A stretch of 64,000 nt of DNA. It comes from Branchiostoma belcheri. Its lineage: Eukaryota > Chordata > Leptocardii > Amphioxiformes > Branchiostomatidae. This document shows positions 52,734 through 64,000 of this stretch, one piece after another. Position numbers and translations under genes: made by a program. Positions within the stretch are counted from its first letter, which is position 1. Each line of letters starts with the position of its first letter. The notes under the pieces are model-generated. The model made no database searches, was not told where the DNA came from, and saw only the letters and a list, made by a program, of their open reading frames with translations. The stretch spans positions 2,073,216 to 2,137,215 of the forward strand of contig NW_017803998.1 of assembly GCF_001625305.1 (NCBI RefSeq). The letters are read 5' to 3'.

Positions 52734-52969
52734 GTTTTTTCCTCCAAGTTCCCGTCGTTCCAGTTCGAGAAAAATGTACGAGGCTTCAGTTTAAAAGAGG
52801 AAACGGCGACGCCATAGAAAAAATGAATCAGTCTCCCCTCGATATTTCCAGGGTTCAAGATGGCAGCCTCACCTGGCGCATGCGTGAGGGGGAAATCTCG
52901 CGGGGTGAGGTCACGCGAGATTTGGCGAGATTCTGCCTTTTCCGCCTTCGTCTGCCACCAAGAAGCAGG
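52734..52969. promoter_or_regulatory. Divergent promoter shared by USP47 (-) and RPL10A (+)
   Basis: 236 bp separate the two start codons. It contains a YY1-like CAAGATGGCAGC (52856-52867), an NRF1-like GCGCATGCG (52876-52884), and an inverted pair AATCTCGCG (52894-52902) and CGCGAGATT (52914-52922), halves of the TCTCGCGAGA promoter motif. A pyrimidine run CCTTTTCC about 30 bp before the RPL10A ATG fits a 5' TOP start site. No TATA box is evident. The motifs are known in housekeeping promoters; activity here is inferred. Confidence 0.75.
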
Positions 52970-55900
52970 ATGAGGTAATCTCTCTGCAAAATCCTTCTGA
53001 ATCTGCGCTAATCCTGGGTTGTTTAAGACGATTTTTCTCAGATTTTCACAGGAAAGGAACACGGATGCGTTTTTGGATTAAATTTGGTTAAAATTTGATG
53101 TCGATTCGTCGTAATTTGTGGTGATTTGGCAATGGATTCTGAGGTAAAATGTGGTGCACGTCGGCCATGCTTCCTGTGTGCGTGTACGAACACGTACAAG
53201 ACGCTCAGTTTTCAGAAAATCACACAAAAATTTAGCAGCAAAGTTTTGATTTCTAATCAGAAAAGACAGAAAGAATCTCCGTTAGAAACTAGTCTTTGAA
53301 AATTGTGAAATCCATGCCATGACGATGATGTGATCTTTCTTCAGCTTACCGTCTTTATTTTATGACACTTGCAATATCTGCTTGGAGATCAAATTAAAAG
53401 GGTTGACCCCCAGCAGTACATAGCCATATGATATCGTGCCGCTAATAATAAAATGTCTTAGACCATATCATAGTAAAAAATATGATAGCTAGTCTATATA
53501 TCATATAAATTACAGAGTACTCCCAAGATTATCGTTACATAAATTATTTCAGAAATTTCTCAATAATTTTATGCCACAGTTTGATGTTATGTAACAAGAC
53601 TCCCATTATATTAAGTTTAAAAAAGAAGTAAAACCCAGTAGATTTAGGAGTTACGGTATTACATCCTTACATACAAGCATCAAATGTCCCTTTTGACCGT
53701 TTTGTACTTAAATTCTCCCTCGGGCAAGAGTTTTCAATAAACAATTATTAAATTTTATCTAAAATCCCTTGTTTTCCCTCCACAGTAAGATAAACAGGGA
53801 CAACCTGTATGAGTCCGTGGACACGGTCCTCGCGCACTCCAAGAACAAGAAGCGCAAGTTCGTGGAGACCGTCGAACTTCAGATCGCCCTGAAGAACTAT
53901 GACCCCCAAAAGGACAAGCGTTTCTCCGGCACCGTCAAGTAGGCTACCAACTACTGCTACAACCTACTAGCTAGGTAGTCGCACTGAATGTGTGGCGGAC
54001 CTCAACCCAGGGTCTTAAATATCTGGGGAGGCTAGGGCACCAAAGTGTCCTAGCCGTTACTTAAGGATTCCCACACTTCAGCTGGGAAGGTTGCAAACTG
54101 GTACTTTTTTTTATCAAATAGATTGCAAGCATCACACGTTGCAAGTATGAATCAGGAATGTATGCTCAGTCGTATTGGAAAATATGAAGGAAATTTTTTA
54201 CACAAAGATCATAGGTTAATCGAAAGTAGCCAAGTTACATGACATACCCAATTACCTCCAAGTATGCAACCCAACTTTAAAGTCAACACGAGACACCTAC
54301 TTAACACCTAAAAAGCTGAAAAAAGTTTTTCATTGAAGAAAGGAATTAAATGATTCCAATATGTTCTTAGTCTTACTCTTAGAAAAGCTCATCAACCCTG
54401 AGCTTGTGATTTTGTTGTGTAACTTTTGTATTTTGCAATTTGGCAAGGTCATTTGAAATCATTGTATGATCAACTTGCACAAAAAACATGTCAAATCTGT
54501 AGAGGCACCAAGGCTGTTCAGTGATGACAATATTCTGCATGTGTGCAGAGCTCCAGCCGTGAAGAGCAACCAGAAATAGCTCTAGAATTACACTGAGAAC
54601 CACGCCTGGTCAAAAATCTACATTCAGCAGAAGAAAAGAGTGGTTTAGTGTGTTGTTTGTACGAAGTGTTGTTGTTTTTGTTTTCCCAGGCTGAAGCACA
54701 TGCCCCGTCCCAAGTACCGTGTGTGCGTGCTGGGCGACCAGCAGCATATTGACGAGGCCAAGGCTAATGAGATCCCCTGCATGGACGTGGAATCCTTGAA
54801 GAAGCTCAACAAGAACAAGAAGCTTGTCAAGAAGCTTGGTAGGTTTACTTAGTTTTAACACAAACCTTTTATTTGGAGTGAAAGTACTGTTACAGCTGTG
54901 TGTGTGCATGTTTCTGCTTTTTTCAATCAATATACACAATGCAACATTGCCATACATTGTCAGGGTAATGGTCAGGGTTGCTGTTGATAACGCAAATCCA
55001 TTTGGATTAAAGACTTTGACTTGTTATTGCATGTTTGCCAAGTATATACGTATGTGTATATGTATACGTATGTATCAGTGCTATTTTTTGGCACCGCCTC
55101 TTGGTTGGAGGCACTTTCTTGTCTGGGACTGGAAAGGTTGCAAAGCAGCAAGGGTATGGGTTCTAAGAGGGGAAGTCTGCCATCTCTGATTGTTATGTTA
55201 AAACACTTAGAAACCAGACTTAAATTTTTCTTAGTATGATGACTCAAGTCCTCATAATTTCTTATTCTCTTAATTTCTAGCCAAGAAGTATGACGCTTTC
55301 CTGGCGTCGGACTCTCTGATCAAGCAGATCCCGCGTATCCTGGGCCCCGGTCTGAGTAAGGCTGGCAAGTTCCCCACCCTCCTGACTCACAACGAGTCCA
55401 TGACGGGCAAGGTGGAAGAGGTCAAGTCAACCATCAAGTTCCAGATGAAGAAGGTGAGATTATTAGAACTGTTGTTCAACAATTGAACAACGTATCGTCA
55501 CTCAGTTGTCAGATCATGGAGCTAGAAAAGGACCAATCAGCTCGAAAAATTTATGTCCCTTGCAGGGGTCCACACAAAAAAAGGCTAGGGTCAGTCAGGA
55601 AACAGGAGACATTTTTTTCCTATACCACTAGTCTTTCTGAATTTCAAACATAATACATATATGATACAATAGTCAATACAATACAGTACTGACAGACATT
55701 GTAGGGCAATCTTGACTACAAGGCAGTTCAATGATGACAATATTCTGCATGTGTGCAGAGCTCTAACTATGAAGAGCAACCAGAAATAGCTCTAGAATTA
55801 CACTGAGAACCGTGCCTGGTCAAAAATTAAAACTGTACTCTCTCTAAAACAAAACAAGGCAGAAAGTAAGACTATATTTCTATGCGGTGTAAGCCAGTTG

Positions 55901-56277
55901 AAAAGACAGCAGCCACTCTCTAATTGGCCGATTCACTAATTGCCATGCTGTCATTGGTTGAAATGCTAATTGTGTTGGACGGTTAGGATTTGTCTATTTC
56001 TAGTATTCACCAATTCTCTCATTGGTTGAACTGCAAAATGTGATGGACAGTCAGGATTGGTCTCACCTCATCTTCTCACCAGTGTTGTTATTGTGTTGTT
56101 GTTTAGGTGCTGTGCCTGTCTGTCGCCATCGGACACGTCAACATGTCTGCGGAGGACCTGGTGGCTAACGTCGTGCTGGCCGTGAACTTCCTCATCTCTC
56201 TGCTAAAGAAGGGCTGGCAGAACGTGCGTGCCCTGTACATCAAGTCCACCATGGGACCATCCCAACGCCTGTACTAA
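52970..56277 (+). CDS. RPL10A: Ribosomal protein L10A (uL1), complete, 5 coding exons
   Basis: Exons: 52970-52974 (ATGAG only), 53786-53938, 54690-54838, 55281-55453, 56107-56277; 651 nt, 216 residues. It is a 60S component of the L1 stalk, which works in tRNA exit. The sequence is easily recognised: [48 protein letters not shown]-like [14 protein letters not shown], and the end [15 protein letters not shown]. The five-base first coding exon is proved by the phase (AG|T = Ser). Length matches the family. Introns 2 and 4 host snoRNA copies. AATAAA at 56297-56302 lies 20 bp after the stop. Confidence 0.98.
54516..54600 (+). ncRNA. SNORD45-like: Box C/D snoRNA, U45-like, copy 1 (RPL10A intron 2)
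   Basis: Box C GTGATGA (54521-54527), C'-like GTGAAGA (54559-54565) and box D CTGA (54593-54596). The terminal stem GTTC/GAAC flanks the boxes exactly, with a further AGGC/GCCT pair outside. Upstream of box D, TAGCTCTAGAATTAC is perfectly complementary over 15 nt to the universal 18S rRNA segment GTAATTCTAGAGCTA. The fifth base before box D pairs with the second A of GGTAATTC, which is Am159 in human numbering, the known target of U45. The other (D') guide is degenerate. It ends about 93 nt before the 3' splice site, a usual spacing for intronic C/D snoRNAs. Confidence 0.88.
55726..55810 (+). ncRNA. SNORD45-like: Box C/D snoRNA, U45-like, copy 2 (RPL10A intron 4)
   Basis: Same layout as copy 1: box C ATGATGA (55731-55737), C'-like ATGAAGA (55759-55765), box D CTGA (55803-55806), stem GTTC/GAAC. 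The 18S guide is unchanged, while bases between the C and C' boxes differ. Changes respect the box consensus (R-TGATGA) and the stem, which suggests selection. It lies about 300 nt before the 3' splice site, farther than usual. Confidence 0.82.
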
Positions 56278-56530
56278 ATCTATATTTGTCATCATCAATA
56301 AAATGTGAAGACAATTGTACATCTCGTGTGTGCTGTGTTGTTCTTGCTTCTCAGATTGAAATGAGTTCTCCATAGAAAAAGAAATATATACTCATACATA
56401 TACCTAATACTAGTAGTACTACTGTAGTAGTAGTATATTGCTTTGGCCAAATGCTGGCATGTTGACACATAAATTGAGTACAATGCTGAAATCCATCTGT
56501 GCAAATTGGTAGAAGTTATACTGTAAGATT

Positions 56531-56844
56531 AAGCCACACCAATTTAATTTCCACACCAATTTTTAATTTAATAAAAACAGGCCAAAATGGTACGATAGGA
56601 GCCACGAAGTCAACACACCAGGCTGGTTCAAAATTTAAACAATGAATTTTGAACTTTTAATGATACCATTGCATTGAAAGATGGAATAACTGTAACAACT
56701 AGGAAGAAAAGGTCTGTTTTCAACTGTTCAGGGCAAAATATGCGCATTTTGCAGTTGATTCTGGATTTTTATTTTTATTTGCAAGTCTGAAAAAAATGAA
56801 GCGGCGAATCCGTTAACCAAGAAATTAAATTGGTGTGGCCTTAA
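56531..56844. mobile_element. MITE family D, copy 2 (inverted)
   Basis: It ends TTAACCAAGAAATTAAATTG then GTGTGGCC and begins GCCACACCAATTTAAT; the interior is the reverse complement of 35775-36140. Flanked by TTAA on both sides, downstream of RPL10A. Confidence 0.85.
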
Positions 56845-56849
56845 TTGAA

Positions 56850-57988
56850 TTTGGCAATGGCTTTATGTAGGAGGAAAAAGATTTTAGAGGTACAAAATGG
56901 CAAACTGGAATGGTGGACATATCAACTACTTACTAATACCAGCTCAGAAAAGAACAAGAAATACAACTTGTTAGACCTAACCTTGGCACATTTGTAAGCA
57001 TTGTTTAAATCCTGTATTCGCACCTGTTTCAGTCTATAATACTAAAAGTAGTTCAAGGGGGAAAAAAATAGTTTTTGAACACCAATCCTTAATTGATAAA
57101 TAGTATGTACCAGAGTTATCAACCAAGTATTGATTAAGGAATTCAAAGTTTTTTCTTGACCTGTCACAGTATACATCGTATAGGGGCATCATTTCTAGAT
57201 ACTAGTAGCTTGCAGTTAGATGTACAAAGGTTTGGAGTAACAGATTGTTGTGTGTAACACGGCCAGCTGCCACTATGCTTTGAATCTGGTATGTTACGCC
57301 GAAGGATGATAATATGGGCTATACAGAAGTCTGAGCTCTTAACAACATTGATGACTATCAAGCACTTGTTCTTGCTCAAATGTTTTCTTGTTTATTTCTA
57401 GATTGATGAGGTAAAATATCATAATACAAGTCTGGTTCAGCAAACAAATGCTAACCAAGGTTACAAATAGTGATTTAAGTTTGGTTTATAAAAGAAAGGC
57501 TTTGGTGGTAAATGGTAATACATTTTTTGTACGTACTATTTTTATTATTATTATATCCCCTACCTGTCCAATATTATACACCATCTACTAGGTAATACAT
57601 GTACATGTATACTTGGTTGATTATAGTTACTTTGTGAACATTGCAACCATACATATGATATATCCTACTAGTATTCGTATCACAAACATGCGAAGAATTT
57701 CCTTAAACTTGCATGATGAACAATCACAAACAACCACACACATCCTCCGCATTTTCATGCTCTATTTTGGACACAGTATACTACTACTGCACCACCACAC
57801 CATACTTATCATGCACACATTCATATAGAAAGGCATCAGAACATACATATTTCTACCTTACATAATATGGGTAAATGTTACACAGAAATGTTGGTAACAG
57901 TTGTGCATACTTGCTATTGTAAAGTAGAATGTAATGATTGTTCTTCTGAAAGCAGCATTTGGCAAAAACATAAAACAATTTTGACATT
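56850..57988. other. Intergenic, no gene seen
   Basis: AT-rich sequence between RPL10A and the makorin gene. No ORF with coding character or RNA gene was recognised. Confidence 0.5.
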
Positions 57989-58391
57989 AAAGGAGTACTC
58001 CACTTCAAAATGAGTATTAAAATTTCCCAGAGAGTAATTTTTTATGTATGAATCCAGTTTGTCAAATTTACTATAAGTTGAAGCGTGAATGCAGCACAAG
58101 CTATGTAGCGATAGAATTCTTAAAACCCCCTTAGGAACCTTTCCATCACTAACTGTAGGTTCTATAAGTTATGAAAGGTGTAGATTGACTATCAAACGTA
58201 GAGGGAGGTACACAAAAAGTATAAACCCTCGAAAGGGTCCTTCGGGGGTTTCAAGAACTTGCACATTACAACCTTCTTGCTGGTTCAGACTTCAACTTAT
58301 GGTAAATTTGACAAAACAAGCTGGAATTAAGCATAAAAATTTAGCTTTTTCTGGGATTTTAAAGCCCAACTTTGAAGTGGAGTATTCCTTT
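57989..58391. mobile_element. Tc1/mariner-type MITE with 21-bp inverted ends
   Basis: Left end AAAGGAGTACTCCACTTCAA and right end TTGAAGTGGAGTATTCCTTT are inverted repeats with one mismatch. A longer imperfect inversion (CAAATTTACTATAAGTTGAA against TTCAACTTATGGTAAATTTG) lies inside. TA on both sides fits a mariner-like target duplication. Confidence 0.85.
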
Positions 58392-58659
58392 AAAGTTCAA
58401 CAAGCACAAGTCAAAACTTCACTGTCCTCCAAAGAATAGACCCTGTTGGCATGGTTGTGTGTTCAATTTGCTTATCCAGCATGAAAAAATAAAATAGTAT
58501 ATCAAAAGATGTATTCTTTGGAAACAATGTTGTCTACATCTGACATTGCATCTTCAATAGGGTTTGTGGCACTTTATAGTAACAGTCTTGCAACATGAGT
58601 CTTGTGCAACAGCAATTTGATTTGTTGGTTCTTGAATTTTTGCAGGAAAGCAATGGAGC

Positions 58660-58895
58660 AGGTGACAGCCCGAAATGCTACTATAGGAGGCACAAGGTCA
58701 ACATACTAGTCTAACAAAATGAATTTGGAACTTTAAATCAAATCAATGCACTTTTTGACATCTTTAAACCCCAATTTTTGTCCATCAAAGGAAGACAAGA
58801 TAACAGTAAACTTGAAATGTATGTTTTTCTGCAAATCAGAAAAAACAATGAAGCACGGAATCCAAGAACCAAGAAATCAAATTGGTGTGGCCTTA
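58660..58895. mobile_element. MITE family D, decayed copy
   Basis: It keeps the right end CAAATTGGTGTGGCCTTA and scattered interior words (AGGCACAAGGTCAACA, TGCAAATCAGAAAAAACA) in the orientation of 56531-56844. Confidence 0.65.
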
Positions 58896-58986
58896 TGATG
58901 ACAGAAAACTAGAATTCGGGGGGGAAAAGCATCAAAGTCCACCACCAGACAAGAGTATAGTGCCTTCCAAATCCATTATCTTAACA

Positions 58987-61900
58987 CTAGTCGTCGTCAA
59001 AATCACTGAGCTCCGAATCGTCGCCCCCGCTGTAGTAATAGAAGAGCAGTTCGTCCAGCCAATCGTCGCTGTCGGCCCAGCTGATGTCACTCTCCCCGTC
59101 GTGATCTTCGTCATCGTCCAGACGCATGTGGCGCGAGCTACGGTGTTCGAAGAAGTCCCACAAGTTGTAGTTCTGCATAATCTGTAAGCAAAACCATGTA
59201 ACATGAAAAATACATTTTATTGTGTACAGATAGAGCAAAGAATTGATATAAGGTACTTTGAATGTTCTTTGCATTGTATGGTAATTAATAAGATTTGATC
59301 CTAAAATTTACACTCTCCAAATTACTGTGTTTTCATTTTATCTCTCACTAAAGGAAACCCCTGGTAAAATGATAATTAGGTAGAATACTGTGAAGTATGC
59401 TTGGTGGAGGGGGGATAGTGTATAGGTGTGACTGAACTTTGACACTGTTGAGCAATAGATTTTCATTATTCCTGTCACTGATGGAAATCCTCTTGTAAAA
59501 TGATAGTAAGGTAGCATGGGAGGACGTATGCTAAGTGGAGGGGGGATAGTGTAACTGTAGCCTTTGACACTGTTGATCAAGAACCTACCCTAAATCTGCC
59601 ATCTGACCCCCCCACCTTCCTGGGTGGTTTGGGCTCTTCCTTCCTGCCATCAGGATAAGCGTGGAGGTAGAAACAGTTGCCGCCAAACGGACAGGTCCCC
59701 TTGCCTTGGTTGAAATACTTGCACGGCTTCTTGCTACACATGGGAACATACAGCAGTACTTCTTTCAACATGTAACTTGTTATTGCGATTCAGGGAATGT
59801 ACACAGTCAGGTACAACAGACTTAGATGGTATGGCCACCTCCAGAGAATGGACAGGGACAAATGGCCGAAGAGGATCCTCACACTGGATGTGGAGGGTCC
59901 AAACCCCCGTGGCCGCCTTAGAAGGAAATGGTACGACAACATACGAGAGGACCTCCACCACCTGAACTTAGATAAAATCAACCCACAGGACAGAGACAAG
60001 TGGCGTGCTGCCATCAAGCCCCAGATGTATTGTGCTTGCGGTCTAACCCTCGGAAGACGGGGAACAACAGACGATAAACCGGACAGTGAGTGAGTGAGTG
60101 AGTACAATGTACAACGATTGGTTCAATTGTTTTGCACTAGATTCAAGAGACAGAAGAAGAACTGACCTGAGAGCCACCTTGTATGTTCCGATCAACTCTG
60201 TCTTCTCCGCGGACTCTACCACCCAGTACTGACTGGGGGTCACGAAGTCTGACTTGACTCGGCATTCAGGGCAGGACCTGGGAGAAATATATCGTGTGAT
60301 AATGTTATCCTGTGCTCTAGCCAGCGTCAGTCTTTCTGTCATTTCACAGAATTTTGCCACTCGTGATGGGCAATAACTTGCCCAATCCATCATCTTTTGC
60401 GGACAAAAATCGGTGTCTACAGATATGGAAAGTGATGAAAGAGAGAGGTGCAGGTAAAATTTGTCTGGTGCAGGTCATTTTCAATGTTTCAATCATTCAT
60501 TCATTCATTCATTCCCTGTGCTTGAGTTGCCATCTTACCTTACGATCTTCTTCTCGAACTGACGAGCACTGCGCCACTTGCGGATACAGCTGAGGCAGAA
60601 GGGGTGGTTACAGTTGGACAGGATTCCAAACCGTCTCTCGCTCGGAGGACTCTTGTCCCAGATAACCTAAAACAACAAGAATTCATTTAATTTCTCGTTT
60701 CTTCCGTGTGAATTTTTAAGCAATTTTCAACTTGCTCCTTGACCTAACTTCCTGTCATTGTCATACATATAAGGCAACAGACATGTACATGTATATAGCA
60801 ATATACTGAAGACAGGAAATGAGATGACCTTTTCTGGGACCAATCTGGGACCTTTGACCTAACTTCCTGTCAGGACCCTCAGAGAAATCAAAAGCAATAC
60901 CTCCCCACGAATAGTAGGCTCTTTCATTGACCCCTAGACCTGGAATGTCTGTCATAAATTACTATTTCTGCCAACTCTGAACTTAAACTACCAAAAATTT
61001 CACTTCCTGCCATTTTGTGATGAACATTAATACTAGACTATGAAAAATAATACAATGGTACACAGACTCACTAACAGAACAAACACACCGAAAACAAAAC
61101 AATACCTCCATTCACGGAGGTAATAAGAGAAGTCGTAGTGTAGCACCAACCTCCATACAGATGCCACATTGGATGTCCTTGCTCCGAGCAACAGCAAAAG
61201 AGTGTTCCATGTCCTTCTCATGGTCCGACACACATTGCTGTCAGGAAAGAAAAAAAGTTAGTTATACTGAACAAGACTATACATGGTTTCAGCATGAAAA
61301 TAAAAAAGCTCCCTAAGGCCACACCAATTTAATTTCTTGCTTAACGGATTCGCCCGCTTCATTTTTTTCTGATTTGCAAATAAAAATAAAAATTCAGAAT
61401 CAACTGCAAAATGCTCAAATATTTTGCCCTGAACAGTTGAAAACAGTCCTTTTCATCCTAGTTGTTACAGTTATTCCATCTTTCAATGCAATGGTATCAT
61501 TAAAAGTTCAAAATTCATTGTTTAAATTTTGAACCAGCCTGGTGTGTTGACTTCATGGCTCCTATCCCCATTTTGGGCCATAATAGGATGCCTAGGCCTG
61601 TTTTTATTTTTTACGCCCGCCCGCTCCATTATTTTTCTAGAAAAATCCGTTAACCAAGAAATTAAATTGGTGTGGCCTAATGAACATTTTTTTACATCAT
61701 GGGCCACCGACATGATTGCAGCTATTTGCATTTTAGTGAATCCTAGCTCAAGTGTTTTTTGGAAATCTCGGGATCTTATGAACCTCTCTACTAAGAGAAT
61801 ACAAGAAGAATACATAAAAACTCACAGAAAAAATGTTCTAAAATGTTGTGGTCCATTGAAATCCAGGACACCAAGTTGAACATGGTGCACCCACATAAAA

Positions 61901-63491
61901 AAATTGGGTGCACAGCTCCAAATTTGGGTGAAATCCTGCAGAAGCAGGGCTGGGTTAGCTACACACCGCCAGGCCCACAAACTGTGATTCAGTGTGAACT
62001 GATCATCCGTCAGGATGCAAAGGACTATGATGATGATGAAGGTGCACATGCACCCAGTATTTCCAGCCCTGATAGGGGAACTAGATGTACTGACCTCCAT
62101 GTGCTGTGTCTGCTGTGCCTGGTCGTTCGGATGCAGACAGTAGCTGCCGCACAGCTCACACAGCAGGCCGTGGGTGTAAACACACCGGTCGCCATAGCGA
62201 CACGACCCCATCATGGCGTACGGACACAGCAGCTTCCTGGTCTCCTCCAGGTCCACTTTGGAGGCATCCTCGTCTGCTGTCCCAACTGTACAGCAGAACA
62301 ATAAACATTATGAAATGGCTCCCCCCCTGTGCTGTTGCCAAAAATCAAAAAGTTTTAACACTAGTGCTAGGTATGGAAATTTCAAAAACAAGCATTTTTA
62401 ACACAATATATTAATATATATATAAATATAGCACATGATGTGAACTGTGAAGTGTGCAATAGAATTCAGGGAAGTTTGTATTTTTGTACCCTCCATAGCA
62501 TGCCAAAAACTGGGNNNNNNNNNNNNNNNNNNNNNGGGGGGGGGTCGTTCAGGGTCTTTGAAATCTGTACTGTTTTCTGATTGCATATAGACAACATAGC
62601 CGGCCTGGTTGAATTACCCCCGTTTTTAGAACTGGGCTATTAAATCAGAAAACAGCTGAAGACCACCAAACCCCCAGTTCTATAAGCCTGCTACAGAGGC
62701 TACTGAGACCCAACCTTGTCAGGCTTTCATCACGCATCAACAGTTGGAGCTAACAACAGCCTAAGAGGGCTGGCTTCTAGGCTGGTAACACTTAGAGCTA
62801 GTGATGCATACCGGTTCACTGGACTTGGATCCGGACTTGTAAGAATGTCAAGAACCGAGTCCGGACTTATTACCATAAAAGACCATTTCACATACCCCTT
62901 TTCTTTCCAAACCACCTAAAACCTTCCGTAGATTGTAAAATCTTTGCTACAAAATGAAGAAAACATTGCCATCGGGCATCGTCAAGTACCAGCCTCCATG
63001 TTATGTGGCCAAAGTTTCACCCAGACAACATTGCAAGGTTGCCAACATGCAATTATGTATACCCATGACTTGTGTATGCCATGGGTTTAGGTCCAGACTT
63101 ACAAGTCCGGAACTGAACAGAACCTAAACCTCTGGACTTGAATCCGGACCTGAACCTAAATGTGACTTTAGGTATGCAGCACTATTCATCACACATCAAC
63201 AGTTGGTGGAAACAAGAGCCTAACAGGGCTAGTATCTAGGCTAGTAACACTTAGAGCTACATCTTACTTTTCCCCCTGTAAGGCTGGCCGGGTACAAACT
63301 CAGCTGCTTCAGTCCACTTGCTCCAGGTGAACTTGGTGTCAGACGAGCTGGGAAGGGTCTGGTTCAGACCGGTTTCCTGGCTCTTGAGGTCCGTCAGTTT
63401 AAGAGAACTCTTCCTGTCTTTGCGTTGGAATGTGGGGCTAGGAGAGCGAGGTTCTTCTGGGGTTGATGAAACAGTCGATACATGGGCAAAT
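58987..63491 (-). CDS. MKRN1: Makorin-type RING E3 ubiquitin ligase, C-terminal part (5' exons outside window)
   Basis: Exons: 63268-63491, 62095-62285, 61151-61237, 60539-60666, 60167-60277, 59589-59733, 58987-59181, ending GAC-GAC-TAG. The first begins at an acceptor in frame, so upstream exons with the first C3H fingers lie past 64000 or are unseen. Order of domains: [11 protein letters not shown]3H finger [20 protein letters not shown]; makorin Cys-His box C-E-L-C-G then H-P-N-D; C3HC4 RING C-G-I-C-M-E to S-C-P-E-C-R; C3H finger [23 protein letters not shown]; acidic end with D-D-D-S-like runs. Known role: RNA-binding E3 ligase. The C-terminus resembles MKRN1 more than MKRN2; the orthology is inferred. 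Confidence 0.93.
59797..60105 (+). mobile_element. LINE 3' end (ORF2 tail) with (GTGA)n terminus
   Basis: The frame 59797-60093 encodes [14 protein letters not shown] and P-R-G-R-L-R-R-K-W, the C-terminal endmark of RTE/L2-type LINE polymerases, closing T-T-D-D-K-P-D-S-E and a stop. A (GTGA)n tail follows directly. It lies in a makorin intron, antisense to the gene. 5'-truncated and inactive. Confidence 0.8.
61318..61677. mobile_element. MITE family D, copy 3
   Basis: GGCCACACCAATTTAATTTC at the left, AAATTGGTGTGGCC at the right, TAA on both sides. Very close to 35775-36140, so recent. In a makorin intron. Confidence 0.9.
62488..62704. mobile_element. MITE family B, copy 2 (inverted, with assembly gap)
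   Basis: It contains CCATAGCATGCCAAAAACTG, the gap 62515-62535, and ends CCCCCAGTTCTATAAGCCTG. Inverted relative to 28671-28855. Confidence 0.7.
62797..63185. mobile_element. Repeat family E, copy 3
   Basis: Nearly identical to 44165-44560 over most of its length, in the makorin intron after exon 63268-63491. Confidence 0.75.
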
Positions 63492-63533
63492 CTGAAAATA
63501 GAAATTAAAAAAAAAAGATTATGAAAAACTTTT

Positions 63534-63668
63534 CTTTGACCCTTTGCTGACGTCACACGTGGGAAAAATCACGTGTCCACAGCATTTGGGTCAGATAGCT
63601 GAGGAAGACTGAGTGATTCAGTCGAAAACTTCTGGTGAGTCAAATTTTGAGTTGGAGAAAAGTTTAAG
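63534..63668. repeat. Half-copy of the foldback element
   Basis: It matches the reverse complement of 17846-17994 including TTTGCTGACGTCACACGTGG, but the second arm is missing. Confidence 0.85.
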
Positions 63669-64000
63669 TTTTTCATAATGTAATTTACCAGCTCAGATGA
63701 ACTTTCATGCTGATAAAAAAAAAGAGTTGGATTTTTAATCAATTCAACACTGAAGTTGGTGAAAGTGTATTTTTACCTCCATATACTGAGGTTTTGTTTT
63801 TATTGTGTTTGTGTGTGTTTGCATTTGTTTCAATATAGTTATTTTTACATGCTATATGTACATGTAGGTATGCAGGTCAGGGACATTGACAGGAAGTTAG
63901 GTCAATGGTCCCAGAAAAGATAATCTCATTTCCTGTTTTAAAATTCCTGCTACAAATACATACAATAGTAGATGCATGGCTGCTTCTTTGAATGAGCCAG
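63669..64000. other. Makorin intron, end of window
   Basis: No exon seen. A dispersed repeat at about 63780-63960 (GGAAGTTAGGTCAATGGTCC, AATCTCATTTCCTG) recurs at 34795-34925 and, inverted, at 37690-37790 and 60725-60880. Confidence 0.5.

Noticed and set aside
53310..53390. CGATGATGTGATC in RPL10A intron 1 as another box C/D snoRNA
   Set aside because: No CTGA box at a fitting distance and no terminal stem.

Overview
This is nuclear DNA of an animal, most likely a lancelet (amphioxus, Branchiostoma). I infer this from intron-rich genes whose proteins resemble vertebrate orthologues (USP47, RPL10A, a makorin), very large secreted repeat proteins, an intronless LRR receptor gene, and dense short DNA-transposon and LINE relics. 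Three runs of about 20 N (near 2805, 31242 and 62515) show that it is a draft assembly. Exons were placed by eye from GT/AG sites and protein similarity. In every spliced gene the reading phase closes across all exons.

Layout. (1) 1460-21302, + strand: the last 34 coding exons of a huge secreted protein (1852 residues seen, 5' end outside the window). It is built from about a dozen fibronectin-III-like units and carries one galactose-binding-like module. (2) 22865-25429, +: an intronless 854-residue LRR type I membrane protein with a repeated Tyr-Trp motif in its cytoplasmic tail. It lies between two direct repeats. (3) 26356-31940, -: a 10-exon SLC7/LAT amino-acid transporter. (4) 34180-52733, -: a 30-exon orthologue of the deubiquitinase USP47. 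(5) 52970-56277, +: ribosomal protein gene RPL10A, sharing a roughly 240-bp divergent promoter with USP47. Two of its introns carry box C/D snoRNAs whose guide matches 18S rRNA. (6) 58987-63491, -: the 3' part of a makorin RING E3 ligase gene whose first exons lie beyond the window.

The space between and inside genes is mostly repeats: MITE families with terminal inverted repeats, LINE 3' ends, foldback elements, mini- and microsatellites.

Most interesting: (a) two copies of a U45-like snoRNA in RPL10A introns, predicted to guide 18S Am159 (human numbering); (b) an approximately 28-nt hairpin-forming intronic motif found at 11 sites in four genes, always in the sense orientation and often close to a splice site; (c) repeated tandem duplication of short exon-intron boundary segments in USP47 and the FN3-like gene, leaving decoy splice sites; (d) the LRR gene with its YWEI tail, bounded by a segmental direct repeat.
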